Below the pieces are notes generated by a model. The model had not been told where the DNA came from. It saw nothing but the letters and a program-made list of their open reading frames with translations, and did no database searches. Below are positions 19,050 through 27,287 of a stretch of DNA of 64,000 bases, piece by piece. Source of the stretch: RGIG4097 sp964599875 (GTDB lineage Bacteria > Bacillota > Clostridia > Christensenellales > CAG-917); the NCBI GenBank assembly GCA_964599875.1, contig CAZRHE010000005.1:25767-89766 (forward strand). The letters run 5' to 3'. A program made the translations under genes and the position numbers. Position 1 is the first letter of the stretch; each line of letters opens with the position of its first letter.

Positions 19050-19514
19050 CTAAAACCTAATGTAAGGCTTCGCTTTTATGTTTTTTCTTGAATAAGTTAT
19101 TTCTTTAGGGTTTTTGCCGTCCGTGAGAATCGTCGCGTTTTCGGCGTCGTAGGCGGTCAAAATCCCGTGAGATTTCTTTTTGTCTTGCACGATTTCGATT
19201 TCCGTGCCGAGTGCGCGACGGAAGTCGTCGTCCGTAACTACGGGACGGTCGAGTCCCGACGAAGATACGTTGAGCACGTAATCTACGGGGAAAAGGTCGT
19301 CGTAGCGGTCGAGGACGCTCGAAACGGCGTTATGCACGGTTTCGCACTTGTCGAGGTCGATTCCGTCCGCAGACCAGATGAAAACGGTCAAATTGTCTTT
19401 GCCGTATTCCGTCGAATAGCGGATTTCCACCACTTCGATTTCTCCCGATGCTTGCACCTCGTCGGTAATCGCTTTTTCGATTATCGTTTTTGCTTCGTCG
19501 GTCAAGAATTTCAC
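19050..19514 (-). CDS. rimP: Ribosome maturation factor RimP
   Basis: RimP binds the 30S subunit early in assembly and helps S19 incorporation. The 154 aa protein shows the family core VEIRYSTEYGKDNLTVFIW, then DLFPVDYVLNVSSSGLDRPV and a C-terminal SH3-like barrel. It starts with GTG (19512-19514), seven bases after AAGGAG. It is the first gene of the rimP-nusA-ylxR-ylxQ-infB-rbfA-nrnA-truB-ribF unit and has its own promoter and a hairpin leader. Confidence 0.94.
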   Translation of the reverse strand: MKFLTDEAKTIIEKAITDEVQASGEIEVVEIRYSTEYGKDNLTVFIWSADGIDLDKCETVHNAVSSVLDRYDDLFPVDYVLNVSSSGLDRPVVTDDDFRRALGTEIEIVQDKKKSHGILTAYDAENATILTDGKNPKEITYSRKNIKAKPYIRF

Positions 19515-19529
19515 TGTCCTTCTCCTTAT

Positions 19530-19555
19530 AAAAAGAAGTGAGCACTTGGCTCACT
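19530..19555 (-). terminator. Terminator-like attenuator hairpin in the rimP leader
   Basis: On the minus strand AGTGAGC (19555-19549), loop CAAGT and GCTCACT (19543-19537) form a perfect 7-bp stem. TCTTTTT follows, then AAGGAG within a few bases. A smaller stem TAGT/ACTA lies just upstream. The arrangement would stop transcription before rimP unless it is bypassed, so conditional attenuation is likely. Confidence 0.6.
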
Positions 19556-19583
19556 CCGTAGTATCACACTATTAAGCGTGAAA

Positions 19584-19612
19584 ATAATATCATATAGAAA
19601 ATCTTTTTGCAA
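19584..19612 (-). promoter_or_regulatory. SigA-type promoter of the rimP-nusA-infB operon
   Basis: The -35 box TTGCAA (19607-19612) and the -10 box TATTAT (19584-19589) are separated by 17 bp. The predicted +1 near 19577 gives a leader of about 63 nt that contains the hairpin. Confidence 0.75.
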
Positions 19613-19692
19613 GCGAATTTGCGGTATATTTATAATTAATTATAAAAATTTTGCCGAAATCGGATTTTCACGCGCCGTATCCGTCGAAATTT

Positions 19693-19722
19693 GATTTTTG
19701 CGACGAATATCGACGCAAAATC
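19693..19722 (-). other. Hairpin directly after the PolC-like gene
   Basis: GATTTTGCG and CGCAAAAATC pair around an inner CGA/TCG stem, starting at the base after the stop codon. No T-tract follows on the minus strand, so it is either a weak terminator or an RNA 3'-end stabiliser. Confidence 0.4.
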
Positions 19723-21297
19723 CTACATTCTCTTCGCTATAACTTTCAATAGGTCGACGGTCGCGTATACGTCCGCAATCGCTCTGTGTGCGTTTTCGTG
19801 GGATATGCCGAGGTTTTTCGAGAGCGACGGCAAATCGAAACGCTTGAATTCTTTCAACTTATCCCTTGCAAGCAAAAGCGTGTCGAGAAGTTCGTTGTTG
19901 AAATTGTAGCCTTCTTTATCCGCATATTTTGCAAGCATTATGTAGTCGTAACCCGAAATGTTGTGTCCGCAAAGTATCGCTCCTCTCGTGAATTTGAAAA
20001 AGTCGGGAACGATTTTATCAAACGACGGCGAGTGCTCCACCATTTCGTTTGTTATCGAAGTGAGTTCGGTGATGAAATCGGATATGGGTTCGGACGGCTT
20101 GCAGAAACTTTGGAAGGTTTCCGTGATTTTTCCGTCCACGACCCTTGCCGCCGCGATTTCGATAGGCTCCGCCTCGGTCGGTACTTTTCCCGTCGCCTCG
20201 AAATCGTACACGACGATGGTCTTCCCTTTCAAAAAGTCGGGCACGTCGTTTTCTTCGTCCATAAGACTACTCTGCGCTATCTCTTTATAAGGTTCGGGCT
20301 TGACGTACGCGTAGAAGTTCGGGACGGGTTTTGACCCCGTTAGATTTATGGAATCGTAATCTATTTCGCACCTGAAGATTGCGTCCACCGCATAACTCAA
20401 CGTTCCGTTATATTTCGAAGTCGAAATCTTGCCTATGCAAGCGATTTGGTCTTTATCCGCAAGGCTTTTGATTGTTTCGACGTCCGCTTGCTTGGGGAAA
20501 CACACGGTTTCGATTTTGCTCGTAGTATCGTCGAGCGTGAGCCTAAACATGGGCAGTTTTTCGGGTGTTTTGGGATTGCCCGGCTCGTACTTTTTGTTGT
20601 TATATTCCTTGTATTGCAAGCCGTAAACCTTGCCGCAAAGGATGACGTTTTCCCCTTCTTTTGCGTCTTTTATGTATGTGGGCGATTGATTTATGCCGAC
20701 GATTTTGTTTCTTGAATAAATCTTATCCCCGACTTTTACTTGTACAAGGCGCAATTCTCTCGTGTTTTGAATCACTCTTTCCTCGACGATTTCTTCCACC
20801 GCATAATCTTCGGGTGCGACGAATTTTTCAATCAAATCTACGTTGATTTCCTCGTTGAAAAGACGGTCGAGATAATCCGTCAAACTTTCGGGCACTTTGG
20901 ATGCGTCGAGCAACTTGAAAATAGGCGTGTCGAAAGTGAGTTTGATATGTATTTCGTTGTCTTTGACTTCGACGGCGATATTGTCGTCTGCAAGACGCTT
21001 GAATATCATCGGCTGATTGTCGTTGAAGTATGCAAGAACTTTGTTCTTGACGATTCTGTCGTCTGCAAAGGTATTGATATATTCGACCTTGATTTGCACA
21101 CCCGGGAAAAGATTTTCAACCGCGGTTTTAACTTCTGCGCGCTTGTTTTCGTCGAAAGACGCTCGAGATACGAAAGTATTTATTATAAAACGGACGGTGA
21201 GCACCTTGTTTTTGGTGTCGTAAAATGCGGAATTGAACTTCAATTCCTTGAATTTGCCGCCTGTGGCGTTTACGAATTCTTCAAAAAATTTTGTCAT
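19723..21297 (-). CDS. PolC-type DNA polymerase III N-terminal/exonuclease protein lacking PHP and polymerase domains
   Basis: The 524 aa protein matches the front of PolC: N-terminal NI/NII-like segments (about 1-180), an OB-fold domain (about 181-315) and a DEDDh 3'-5' exonuclease (about 358-522). All exonuclease residues are present: Asp365 and Glu367 in VVYDFEATG, Asp451 after CGHNISGY, His504 and Asp509 in AHRAIADV. Full PolC is about 1400 aa, with the exonuclease inserted in a PHP domain and a C-terminal polymerase; both are missing. The gene ends cleanly in TAG, with no remnant downstream. It occupies the normal polC slot between ispG and rimP. It may act as a proofreading subunit for a DnaE-type polymerase (inference). 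Confidence 0.85.
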   Translation of the reverse strand: MTKFFEEFVNATGGKFKELKFNSAFYDTKNKVLTVRFIINTFVSRASFDENKRAEVKTAVENLFPGVQIKVEYINTFADDRIVKNKVLAYFNDNQPMIFKRLADDNIAVEVKDNEIHIKLTFDTPIFKLLDASKVPESLTDYLDRLFNEEINVDLIEKFVAPEDYAVEEIVEERVIQNTRELRLVQVKVGDKIYSRNKIVGINQSPTYIKDAKEGENVILCGKVYGLQYKEYNNKKYEPGNPKTPEKLPMFRLTLDDTTSKIETVCFPKQADVETIKSLADKDQIACIGKISTSKYNGTLSYAVDAIFRCEIDYDSINLTGSKPVPNFYAYVKPEPYKEIAQSSLMDEENDVPDFLKGKTIVVYDFEATGKVPTEAEPIEIAAARVVDGKITETFQSFCKPSEPISDFITELTSITNEMVEHSPSFDKIVPDFFKFTRGAILCGHNISGYDYIMLAKYADKEGYNFNNELLDTLLLARDKLKEFKRFDLPSLSKNLGISHENAHRAIADVYATVDLLKVIAKRM

Positions 21298-21362
21298 TAT
21301 ATTGCCTTTTTCGGTGTTTTTCGACGATTTTTAAGGAAAAGTATTCCAAAAAACCGCGTTTT

Positions 21363-22421
21363 TTATAATTCTTCTTGCAGTTTGGCAAGTGCTTTTATCA
21401 GTTCTTCTTTCAAATCCTTGCTGTCTACGGTTTTGTAGATTTCGCCGTGTAGGAGTATGACCGATTTTTCTTTTCCGCCCGCGATTCCGAGGTCGCTGTT
21501 TTTGCCCTCGTCTATGCCGTTAAGAGGACAGCCCATGACTGCGATTTTCAAGGGTTTCTCTATTCCTTCAGTCATTTCCTCGACCATATTTGCAAGTCCT
21601 TCTACGTTGATTTCAGTCCTTGCGCAAGTGGGACAAGACACGATTTCCACGCCGTTTTTGCGAAGTCCGAGAGCGCGCAAAATGGTTATGCCCGCCTTGA
21701 CCTCTTCTTCGACGGGGGCTGTCAGAGAAACTCTTACCGTATCCCCTATGCCTTCTCCAAGCAGTGTGCCTATGCCGAGAGTGGATTTAATTAGACCGCG
21801 TTTCAAGGGACCCGCCTCGGTTACGCCTAAATGCAAAGGATAATCGCATTGCAGGGCGAGTTTTCTGTTTGCTTCTATCATGGTTTCGACGTCGGACGAC
21901 TTGATTGCGACGACGATATCGTCGAATCCGTGACTTTCGAGCATATCCGCGGTTGCGAGTGCGCTTGCAACAAGCGCGTCGTCCTCGTGCATGCCTTTGA
22001 ATTTTTTGTCAAGGCTTCCGCCGTTTACGCCTATTCTCACGGGTACGCGATAATCTTTAAGGAGTGCGACGAGTTCGTCGATCGTTCTTCCGTCCGCGGT
22101 CATATTGCCGGGATTTATGCGAAGTTTTTTCGCTCCCGCTTTCACCGCAAGTTCGGCAAGACGATAACTGTAATGCACGTCTGCAATGAGAGGAAGTCCG
22201 CATCTACGCGCGATTTCGGCAAAACAGTCTGCGGATTTCTCGTCGGGGACTGCAAGTCTGATTAAATCGCAACCGACGTGTTTTAGGCTATCTATCTGCT
22301 TAAGCGAGCCTTCGACGTCCGTCGTTTTGGTGTTCAGCATGGATTGCACCGTGATAGGTGCGTCTCCGCCTACGGGGATATCCCCTATGAATATTTTCCT
22401 TGATAATCTTCGTTTGTTCAT
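21363..22421 (-). CDS. ispG: 4-hydroxy-3-methylbut-2-en-1-yl diphosphate synthase IspG (flavodoxin)
   Basis: IspG is the 4Fe-4S enzyme that converts MEcPP to HMBPP in the MEP isoprenoid pathway. The 352 aa protein has the N-terminal TIM barrel (GDAPITVQSML, RINPGNM) and the C-terminal cluster domain with VSCPTCARTE and MGCPLNG cysteines, followed by a conserved GKNSDLGIAGGK. The start follows rseP by 18 bp, with a weak ribosome-binding site. Dxr, for an earlier pathway step, is in the same operon, along with UppS, which consumes isoprenoid precursors. Confidence 0.96.
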   Translation of the reverse strand: MNKRRLSRKIFIGDIPVGGDAPITVQSMLNTKTTDVEGSLKQIDSLKHVGCDLIRLAVPDEKSADCFAEIARRCGLPLIADVHYSYRLAELAVKAGAKKLRINPGNMTADGRTIDELVALLKDYRVPVRIGVNGGSLDKKFKGMHEDDALVASALATADMLESHGFDDIVVAIKSSDVETMIEANRKLALQCDYPLHLGVTEAGPLKRGLIKSTLGIGTLLGEGIGDTVRVSLTAPVEEEVKAGITILRALGLRKNGVEIVSCPTCARTEINVEGLANMVEEMTEGIEKPLKIAVMGCPLNGIDEGKNSDLGIAGGKEKSVILLHGEIYKTVDSKDLKEELIKALAKLQEEL

Positions 22422-22439
22422 AGTTGATTTATTTGTCGT

Positions 22440-23729
22440 TTACACTCCGCTCACCAAGTGGAAAACGTCGAGGAAAACGACGAGTATGAGTAATACTATC
22501 AGTCCTACGCTGTGGATGACCGCTTCGATTTTGCGCGGGACGGGCTTTCTGAATATCATTTCGATGAACGTGAACAACATTCTCGAGCCGTCAAGCGCAG
22601 GGATAGGCAGCAAATTCATAACCGCCAAGTTTGCGGATATGACCGCCACGACGTACAAAAACGCGTCGAATCCCGTCCTGCTGACTTCCGCAATCGTTTT
22701 GACGACGGTAATCGTGCCTCCTGCGGTATCCAATCCTACTTTGCCCGTAATCAGTGCGCCGAGGGACGCAAGGATTTTGAAGACGATGAAGAAACAGAAT
22801 CCGAAAGCGCGCCCGAAAGCCCTGAAAAAGGATAGTTTGACCCTTGCAAAGCCGTATGCGATGCCGAATCCGTATTTGGTTTCTTCCACTTCGTATTCGT
22901 TGCCCGCCTCGTCTTCTTTTACTTCCGTATAGTTGTAATTTTGTTTTTCAACGGTTATTTCAACCGCTTTTCCGTCCCGTAAAACTTTGAAAGTCGCGCT
23001 GTCGCCCAGTCCGGAAAAGGTGTTGTACAAGTCCTCTTCGAGCATAATATTTACTTGTTTTCCGTTTACGGCAAGCACGACGTCCCCCTCTTGAAACGCG
23101 TGCGCGGCACCGCTTTCGAGGTCGTAAGTTTTTGCGACTACGGGAAGGATTTGTCCGTATGCGGTGAAATAAATCGTGATGATGAGTATCGCACTCAAAA
23201 AGTTGAAAAACGCACCCGAAAACAGCACGATAAGGCGTTTCCAAGCAGGTTGGTCGTTGAAACGAAGTCCCGTAGACGTATCTTCGTTTAGATATGAAAG
23301 CACGCCTTTTTCTTTCTTTTCTTCGGATAATTCGTCGAAAGGTTGGATTTTGTCGGGATTTACGGGTTTGCCCGAATTGAGATAGGCAAGTATGCCCTCT
23401 TTGCCGTTATTTGCGATTTCGGCGTTTACGTAGGGATTCACCGCAGTGCTTTCCTCTTCGTCTTCACCGTGGAAAGCGCAAAATCCGCCGATAGGTATGG
23501 GACGGATTGAGAAAATCTCCCCCGTCTTTTTATTTTTGCGCTGGAAAATCGCGGGACCGAATCCGATTGAAAACTCGTCGATTTTGAATCCCAGCAATTT
23601 GCCAGCAAGATAATGTCCGCTTTCGTGAATGACTATCATCAGCATAAGCGCAAGTATGGCTACGATGACGTAACCTATATACGTAAACACTTCTTTTGCC
23701 GATGCTGCCGCCAAAATCAATCCGAACAA
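22440..23729 (-). CDS. rseP: Site-2 intramembrane zinc metalloprotease RseP/RasP
   Basis: This membrane protease cleaves anti-sigma factors and signal-peptide remnants within the bilayer. The zinc motif HESGH lies in a first membrane helix (MLMIVIHESGHYLAGK), and the second catalytic motif is NLLPIPALDGSR. A PDZ domain with an inserted acidic loop lies between. The 429 aa length is typical. The start is TTG 23729, preceded by AGGAG at eight bases. The uppS-cdsA-dxr-rseP order is a classic bacterial envelope cluster. Confidence 0.94.
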   Translation of the reverse strand: MFGLILAAASAKEVFTYIGYVIVAILALMLMIVIHESGHYLAGKLLGFKIDEFSIGFGPAIFQRKNKKTGEIFSIRPIPIGGFCAFHGEDEEESTAVNPYVNAEIANNGKEGILAYLNSGKPVNPDKIQPFDELSEEKKEKGVLSYLNEDTSTGLRFNDQPAWKRLIVLFSGAFFNFLSAILIITIYFTAYGQILPVVAKTYDLESGAAHAFQEGDVVLAVNGKQVNIMLEEDLYNTFSGLGDSATFKVLRDGKAVEITVEKQNYNYTEVKEDEAGNEYEVEETKYGFGIAYGFARVKLSFFRAFGRAFGFCFFIVFKILASLGALITGKVGLDTAGGTITVVKTIAEVSRTGFDAFLYVVAVISANLAVMNLLPIPALDGSRMLFTFIEMIFRKPVPRKIEAVIHSVGLIVLLILVVFLDVFHLVSGV

Positions 23730-23742
23730 TTGTATTCTCCTA

Positions 23743-24888
23743 TCATTTAAGCACTGAATAAGTATATTTTCTCGCCTCGGTATCTATGCGCGTTACGTCT
23801 TCGAGAGCGACGTCGCCCACCGATGCGAATTTTGATAGCACCTTTTCGAGTTTTGTTGCTATATCGGTTATTTTAATCTTATGGCGCAAAAACTCGTCCA
23901 CGAGGATTTCGTCCGCCGCGGACACTGCGATACACGCGCCTTCCCCTTTCTTTGCGGCGCGAATAGCGACGTTTAGGCACGGGAATTTTTCATAGTCGGG
24001 CTCCGAGAAAGTCAGCGAGCCGAGTTTGGGTAGACTGATTTCAGGGACTGCGTTTTCTCCTTTTTCGGGATAGAACAACGCGCGCTCTATGGATAACGCC
24101 ATATCGGGTGCGCTCAAAAGCGCCTTGACGCTGTTGTCCGAAAACTCAACGAGAGAATGTACTATGCTTTCTCTATGAAGTACCACTTCGACTTGGTCGA
24201 GTGAAACTTCGAAAAGGCGCATAGCCTCTATGATTTCAAGTCCTTTATTGAAGAGCGTCGCACTGTCTATGGTGACCTTTTTGCCCATTTTCCATACGGG
24301 ATGCATGAGTGCTTGCTCGGGCGTAACTTTTGCGATTTGCGCTTTCGACATATCGCGAAGCGCGCCGCCGCTTGCGGTAAGTATGATTTTTTTGACGAAA
24401 CGACTATCTTCCCCTTCGAGGCAAGACGCGATTGCCGAATGTTCGGTGTCGAGAGGAATGATTTTGCCGCCGAATTTCTTTTCGAGTGCTTTAAGGTGTC
24501 TTCCGCCCGCGACTATGCTTTCTTTGTTTGCAATAGCGAGCGTGCCGCCGTTTTTAAGCACTGCGACCGCCGCCCAAAGTCCCGCTATTCCGCCTACTGC
24601 GGAAACCACTATATCCGCGGGGATACTTGCAAGTTCTTCAAGGGAAGATAAGCATTTCGTGGATTTGTCGTCGTCGAGAAAGTCGAAAAGACTGCTTTGC
24701 ACTTCGACCGCTCCGCCCGGGAAATAGTAATGCGTAGGGTTAAATTCGGTTATTTGTTCTCTGAGTAGATTCTCGTTCGAGTACGCGGAAAGACCGACGA
24801 CCTTGAATTTGTCGCGGTATTTTCTCACGACGTCAAGGACTTGCGTCCCGACCGAGCCCGTACTTCCGAGTATAGTTATCGTTTTCAT
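23743..24888 (-). CDS. dxr: 1-deoxy-D-xylulose 5-phosphate reductoisomerase
   Basis: Dxr converts DXP to MEP using NADPH, the first committed step of the MEP pathway. The Rossmann motif GSTGSVGTQVLDVV opens the protein. The active-site region LTASGGALRDM and the metal-ligand region LDTEHSAI follow. The 381 aa length is normal. The ATG overlaps the cdsA stop (TAATG). Confidence 0.97.
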   Translation of the reverse strand: MKTITILGSTGSVGTQVLDVVRKYRDKFKVVGLSAYSNENLLREQITEFNPTHYYFPGGAVEVQSSLFDFLDDDKSTKCLSSLEELASIPADIVVSAVGGIAGLWAAVAVLKNGGTLAIANKESIVAGGRHLKALEKKFGGKIIPLDTEHSAIASCLEGEDSRFVKKIILTASGGALRDMSKAQIAKVTPEQALMHPVWKMGKKVTIDSATLFNKGLEIIEAMRLFEVSLDQVEVVLHRESIVHSLVEFSDNSVKALLSAPDMALSIERALFYPEKGENAVPEISLPKLGSLTFSEPDYEKFPCLNVAIRAAKKGEGACIAVSAADEILVDEFLRHKIKITDIATKLEKVLSKFASVGDVALEDVTRIDTEARKYTYSVLK

Positions 24889-25838
24889 TAAAATCCGTAT
24901 ATTGCCGTGAAGGCTATAGTTAGTATTACAAGACAGTACATGACGCTGTCTATTCTATCCATAAATCCGCCGTGACCGGGGAAGATTTTGCCGTAGTCTT
25001 TTATGCCCATAGCGCGCTTGATACGAGATGCCGCAAGGTCGCCGAGTTCGGATATAACGCCGCATATCGCGCCGAGTGCGAGATAAATAAGAGCGGTTTT
25101 CCATTCCCAACCCTCTGCCGAGTGGGATATGAAGGGAAGATATCCGCTTTTCGGAAACGCTCCTACGTATTCGAAAAGCACCCAGAAAAGCACTGCGACG
25201 AGCATTCCGCCGAAAAGTCCGCCGAAACCGCCTACGACAGTCTTTTTGGGGCTGATTTTCGGGCAAAGACGTTTGGGTTCTACTCCGCGCTTTTTGCATA
25301 TCGCGCTGTACGACGCGCCGAAGAAGTATGCGAACATGTCGCTTCCGAGCACGGGCACGAGCGCCGCGAACAGTATTGCGAAAAATCCGCTATACTTGAA
25401 ACTCAAATTCCACGCCGCCGCCATAAACGCCACGGGATAGACGAGTATGAATACGTTTGCGAACAAATCTTTGAGAGTGCACGCCTTGTCGTCCGTCGAG
25501 TCGTCGTTATCCTTTGCGGGACGGAAGGTGAATATGGTCAGCACCATAGTCATCCCGACAAGCAACACGGCAAGAAGTCCTTGAAGTCCCGTTCCCCAGC
25601 CGATGAAATACGACAGACAGTAATAAACGGGATAAGCGGCAATCATAACGAAGATAACGGGTGCCGCAAAGGTCTTGAAGCCTGCGTTTTTGAGGCAGTT
25701 GTACATCTCGTATACCGCTCCTGCAAGGAACGTGTAAATGAGCATATCAACAAAAATCGGGCTTACAAAGTATCCTCCCGCCATAAATCCGACGATTAGC
25801 GCGATAAGACATAAACCCGTCAAGGTGCGTTTCAGCAT
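24888..25838 (-). CDS. cdsA: Phosphatidate cytidylyltransferase
   Basis: CdsA makes CDP-diacylglycerol from phosphatidic acid and CTP in the membrane. The C-terminal signature SRIKRAMGIKDYGKIFPGHGG followed by FMDRID matches the family pattern exactly, and about eight membrane helices are visible. A non-conserved hydrophilic loop (DNDDSTDDK) lies near residue 115. The 316 aa length is slightly above average. The ribosome-binding site is AAAGGA. Confidence 0.95.
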   Translation of the reverse strand: MLKRTLTGLCLIALIVGFMAGGYFVSPIFVDMLIYTFLAGAVYEMYNCLKNAGFKTFAAPVIFVMIAAYPVYYCLSYFIGWGTGLQGLLAVLLVGMTMVLTIFTFRPAKDNDDSTDDKACTLKDLFANVFILVYPVAFMAAAWNLSFKYSGFFAILFAALVPVLGSDMFAYFFGASYSAICKKRGVEPKRLCPKISPKKTVVGGFGGLFGGMLVAVLFWVLFEYVGAFPKSGYLPFISHSAEGWEWKTALIYLALGAICGVISELGDLAASRIKRAMGIKDYGKIFPGHGGFMDRIDSVMYCLVILTIAFTAIYGF

Positions 25839-25889
25839 ATTCAGTCCTTTGAGAATAGGACGACTTCGTTAAAAACGAATTAAATCGCC

Positions 25890-26543
25890 CTATGCTCCGA
25901 ATTTTCTTTTGCGCTCGTCAAAAAGCGCAACGATTTTATCCACGTCCTCCTCTTCCATATCCGGCCAGAGTTTGACGAGGAATATAAGTTCCGCATAAGC
26001 GGCTTCGTACAGCATAAAGTTGCTGAGGCGCATTTCTCCGCCCGTCCTGACTATGCAGTCGAGAGGGGGCAAATGCGAACTCGACAACGCTCTTTCGAAG
26101 TTTTCCTTTGAAAAAGTGCCGTGCGAAAAGCAAATTTCGGCGGCGTGTAAAATATCCGCGCGTCCGCCGTAATTGAACGCGATATTTAGTATGGTGCCGG
26201 GATTGTCCTTCGTCCTGTCCTCGATTTCGCAAATGCTGTCTTCGAGACTGTCGGGAAGGGATGCGATGTCCCCCGAATAAGTGATGCGAAGGTCGCCGTC
26301 GTAGGTGTTGTTGAACTTCTCTACGACGTTGAAAATCGCCTCTTTTTCGCTGTCGGGACGCGCCCAGTTTTCTGTTGAAAACGCATAGACGGTTATCGCC
26401 TCGATTCCGAGTTCTTTCGCGCGTTTGACCACTTTACGCAGTGCGATTAACCCTGCGGCGTAACCGTCGCATCTTTCCATTCCGTGCGAGGTTGCCCAGC
26501 GCCCGTTGCCGTCCATTATAAAACCGATATGACGCGGTGCCAT
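25890..26543 (-). CDS. uppS: Undecaprenyl diphosphate synthase
   Basis: UppS condenses eight IPP units onto FPP, giving the C55 lipid carrier for peptidoglycan. The 217 aa protein opens with HIGFIMDGNGRWA, which holds the catalytic aspartate, and has YAFSTENWARP and FNYGGRADI. The RTGGEMRLSNFMLYEAAYAEL block is near the C-terminus. I chose ATG 26543 because it overlaps the frr stop as TAATG; an upstream in-frame start would lie inside frr. Confidence 0.96.
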   Translation of the reverse strand: MAPRHIGFIMDGNGRWATSHGMERCDGYAAGLIALRKVVKRAKELGIEAITVYAFSTENWARPDSEKEAIFNVVEKFNNTYDGDLRITYSGDIASLPDSLEDSICEIEDRTKDNPGTILNIAFNYGGRADILHAAEICFSHGTFSKENFERALSSSHLPPLDCIVRTGGEMRLSNFMLYEAAYAELIFLVKLWPDMEEEDVDKIVALFDERKRKFGA

Positions 26544-27118
26544 TAGACTTCGAGGATATCCTTTTCTTTGTCTTTGCACATCTTGTCGATTTCTTCAATC
26601 GCTTTGGAGAGTGCTTTGTCGACGTCTTCGGTGAAATCTTTGAGGTCGTCTTCGGTGATATCCGAGGATTTTTCGAGTTTTTTGAGTTCGTCGATTGCGT
26701 CGCGACGCGCGTTGCGGAGAACGACTTTGGTGCTTTCCGCATTGGTCTTGACGTCTTTGACGAGTGCTTTTCTTCTCTCTTCTGTGAGTTCGGGGAAGAC
26801 AAGGCGGATGACGATACCGTCGTTATTAGGGGTTACGCCGAGGTTTGCCGCAAGGATTGCTTTTTCGACGTTTTTGAGTTGAGATTTATCCCAAACGGAA
26901 ATGACGATAAGACGCGCTTCGGGCACGGTGATGTTCGCCATTTTGTTGAGTTGAGTTTCCACTCCGTAGTAGTCGACGAAAACTTTGTCGAGAAGATGGG
27001 GATTTGCACGTCCCGCTCTGACCATTTTGAGTTCGTTCTCGTAGTTGCGAGTGGTTTTTTCGAATTTTTCTTTCATATCGTCGAAAATCATATCGACGAG
27101 GTCGATTCCGTAAGCCAT
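26543..27118 (-). CDS. frr: Ribosome recycling factor
   Basis: Frr splits the post-termination ribosome together with EF-G. The 191 aa protein has the long helical domain I (VRAGRANPHLLDKVFVDYYG) and the signature PELTEERRKALVKDVK, with a short acidic tail. It starts after AGGAGG and heads the envelope-lipid operon, ending in TAATG with uppS. A strong promoter and a palindrome lie upstream. Confidence 0.97.
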   Translation of the reverse strand: MAYGIDLVDMIFDDMKEKFEKTTRNYENELKMVRAGRANPHLLDKVFVDYYGVETQLNKMANITVPEARLIVISVWDKSQLKNVEKAILAANLGVTPNNDGIVIRLVFPELTEERRKALVKDVKTNAESTKVVLRNARRDAIDELKKLEKSSDITEDDLKDFTEDVDKALSKAIEEIDKMCKDKEKDILEV

Positions 27119-27147
27119 AATAGCCTCCTATATTAGATACTTAACTT

Positions 27148-27176
27148 ATTATAACAAAAATACGCGCGTATTGCAA
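27148..27176 (-). promoter_or_regulatory. SigA-type promoter of frr-uppS-cdsA-dxr-rseP-ispG with an embedded palindrome
   Basis: The -35 box TTGCAA (27171-27176), a 17 bp spacer and an extended -10 box TATAAT (27148-27153) are near consensus. The 14-bp perfect palindrome AATACGCGCGTATT (27159-27172) fills the spacer and touches the -35 box. This is an operator-like position. Confidence 0.75.
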
Positions 27177-27179
27177 TAC

Positions 27180-27208
27180 AAAAAAAGGACGGAAATTCGC
27201 CCTTTTTT
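27180..27208. terminator. Bidirectional terminator between pyrH and frr
   Basis: A-tract, GGACG, loop, CGCCC and T-tract form a stem with one mismatch that carries T-runs in both directions. It ends the rpsB-tsf-pyrH unit on the minus strand. Confidence 0.8.
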
Positions 27209-27287
27209 CGATTGTAAAATACGTTGATAGAATATCGGAAATTTCAAAACGAAGTGTTTAGAATATTGTTTTGTGGCTTTGTGAAAA

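Noticed and set aside
18131..19060. 309-codon plus-strand frame opposite nusA
   Set aside because: Same codon-bias shadow effect; the product has no domain pattern and nusA is certain.
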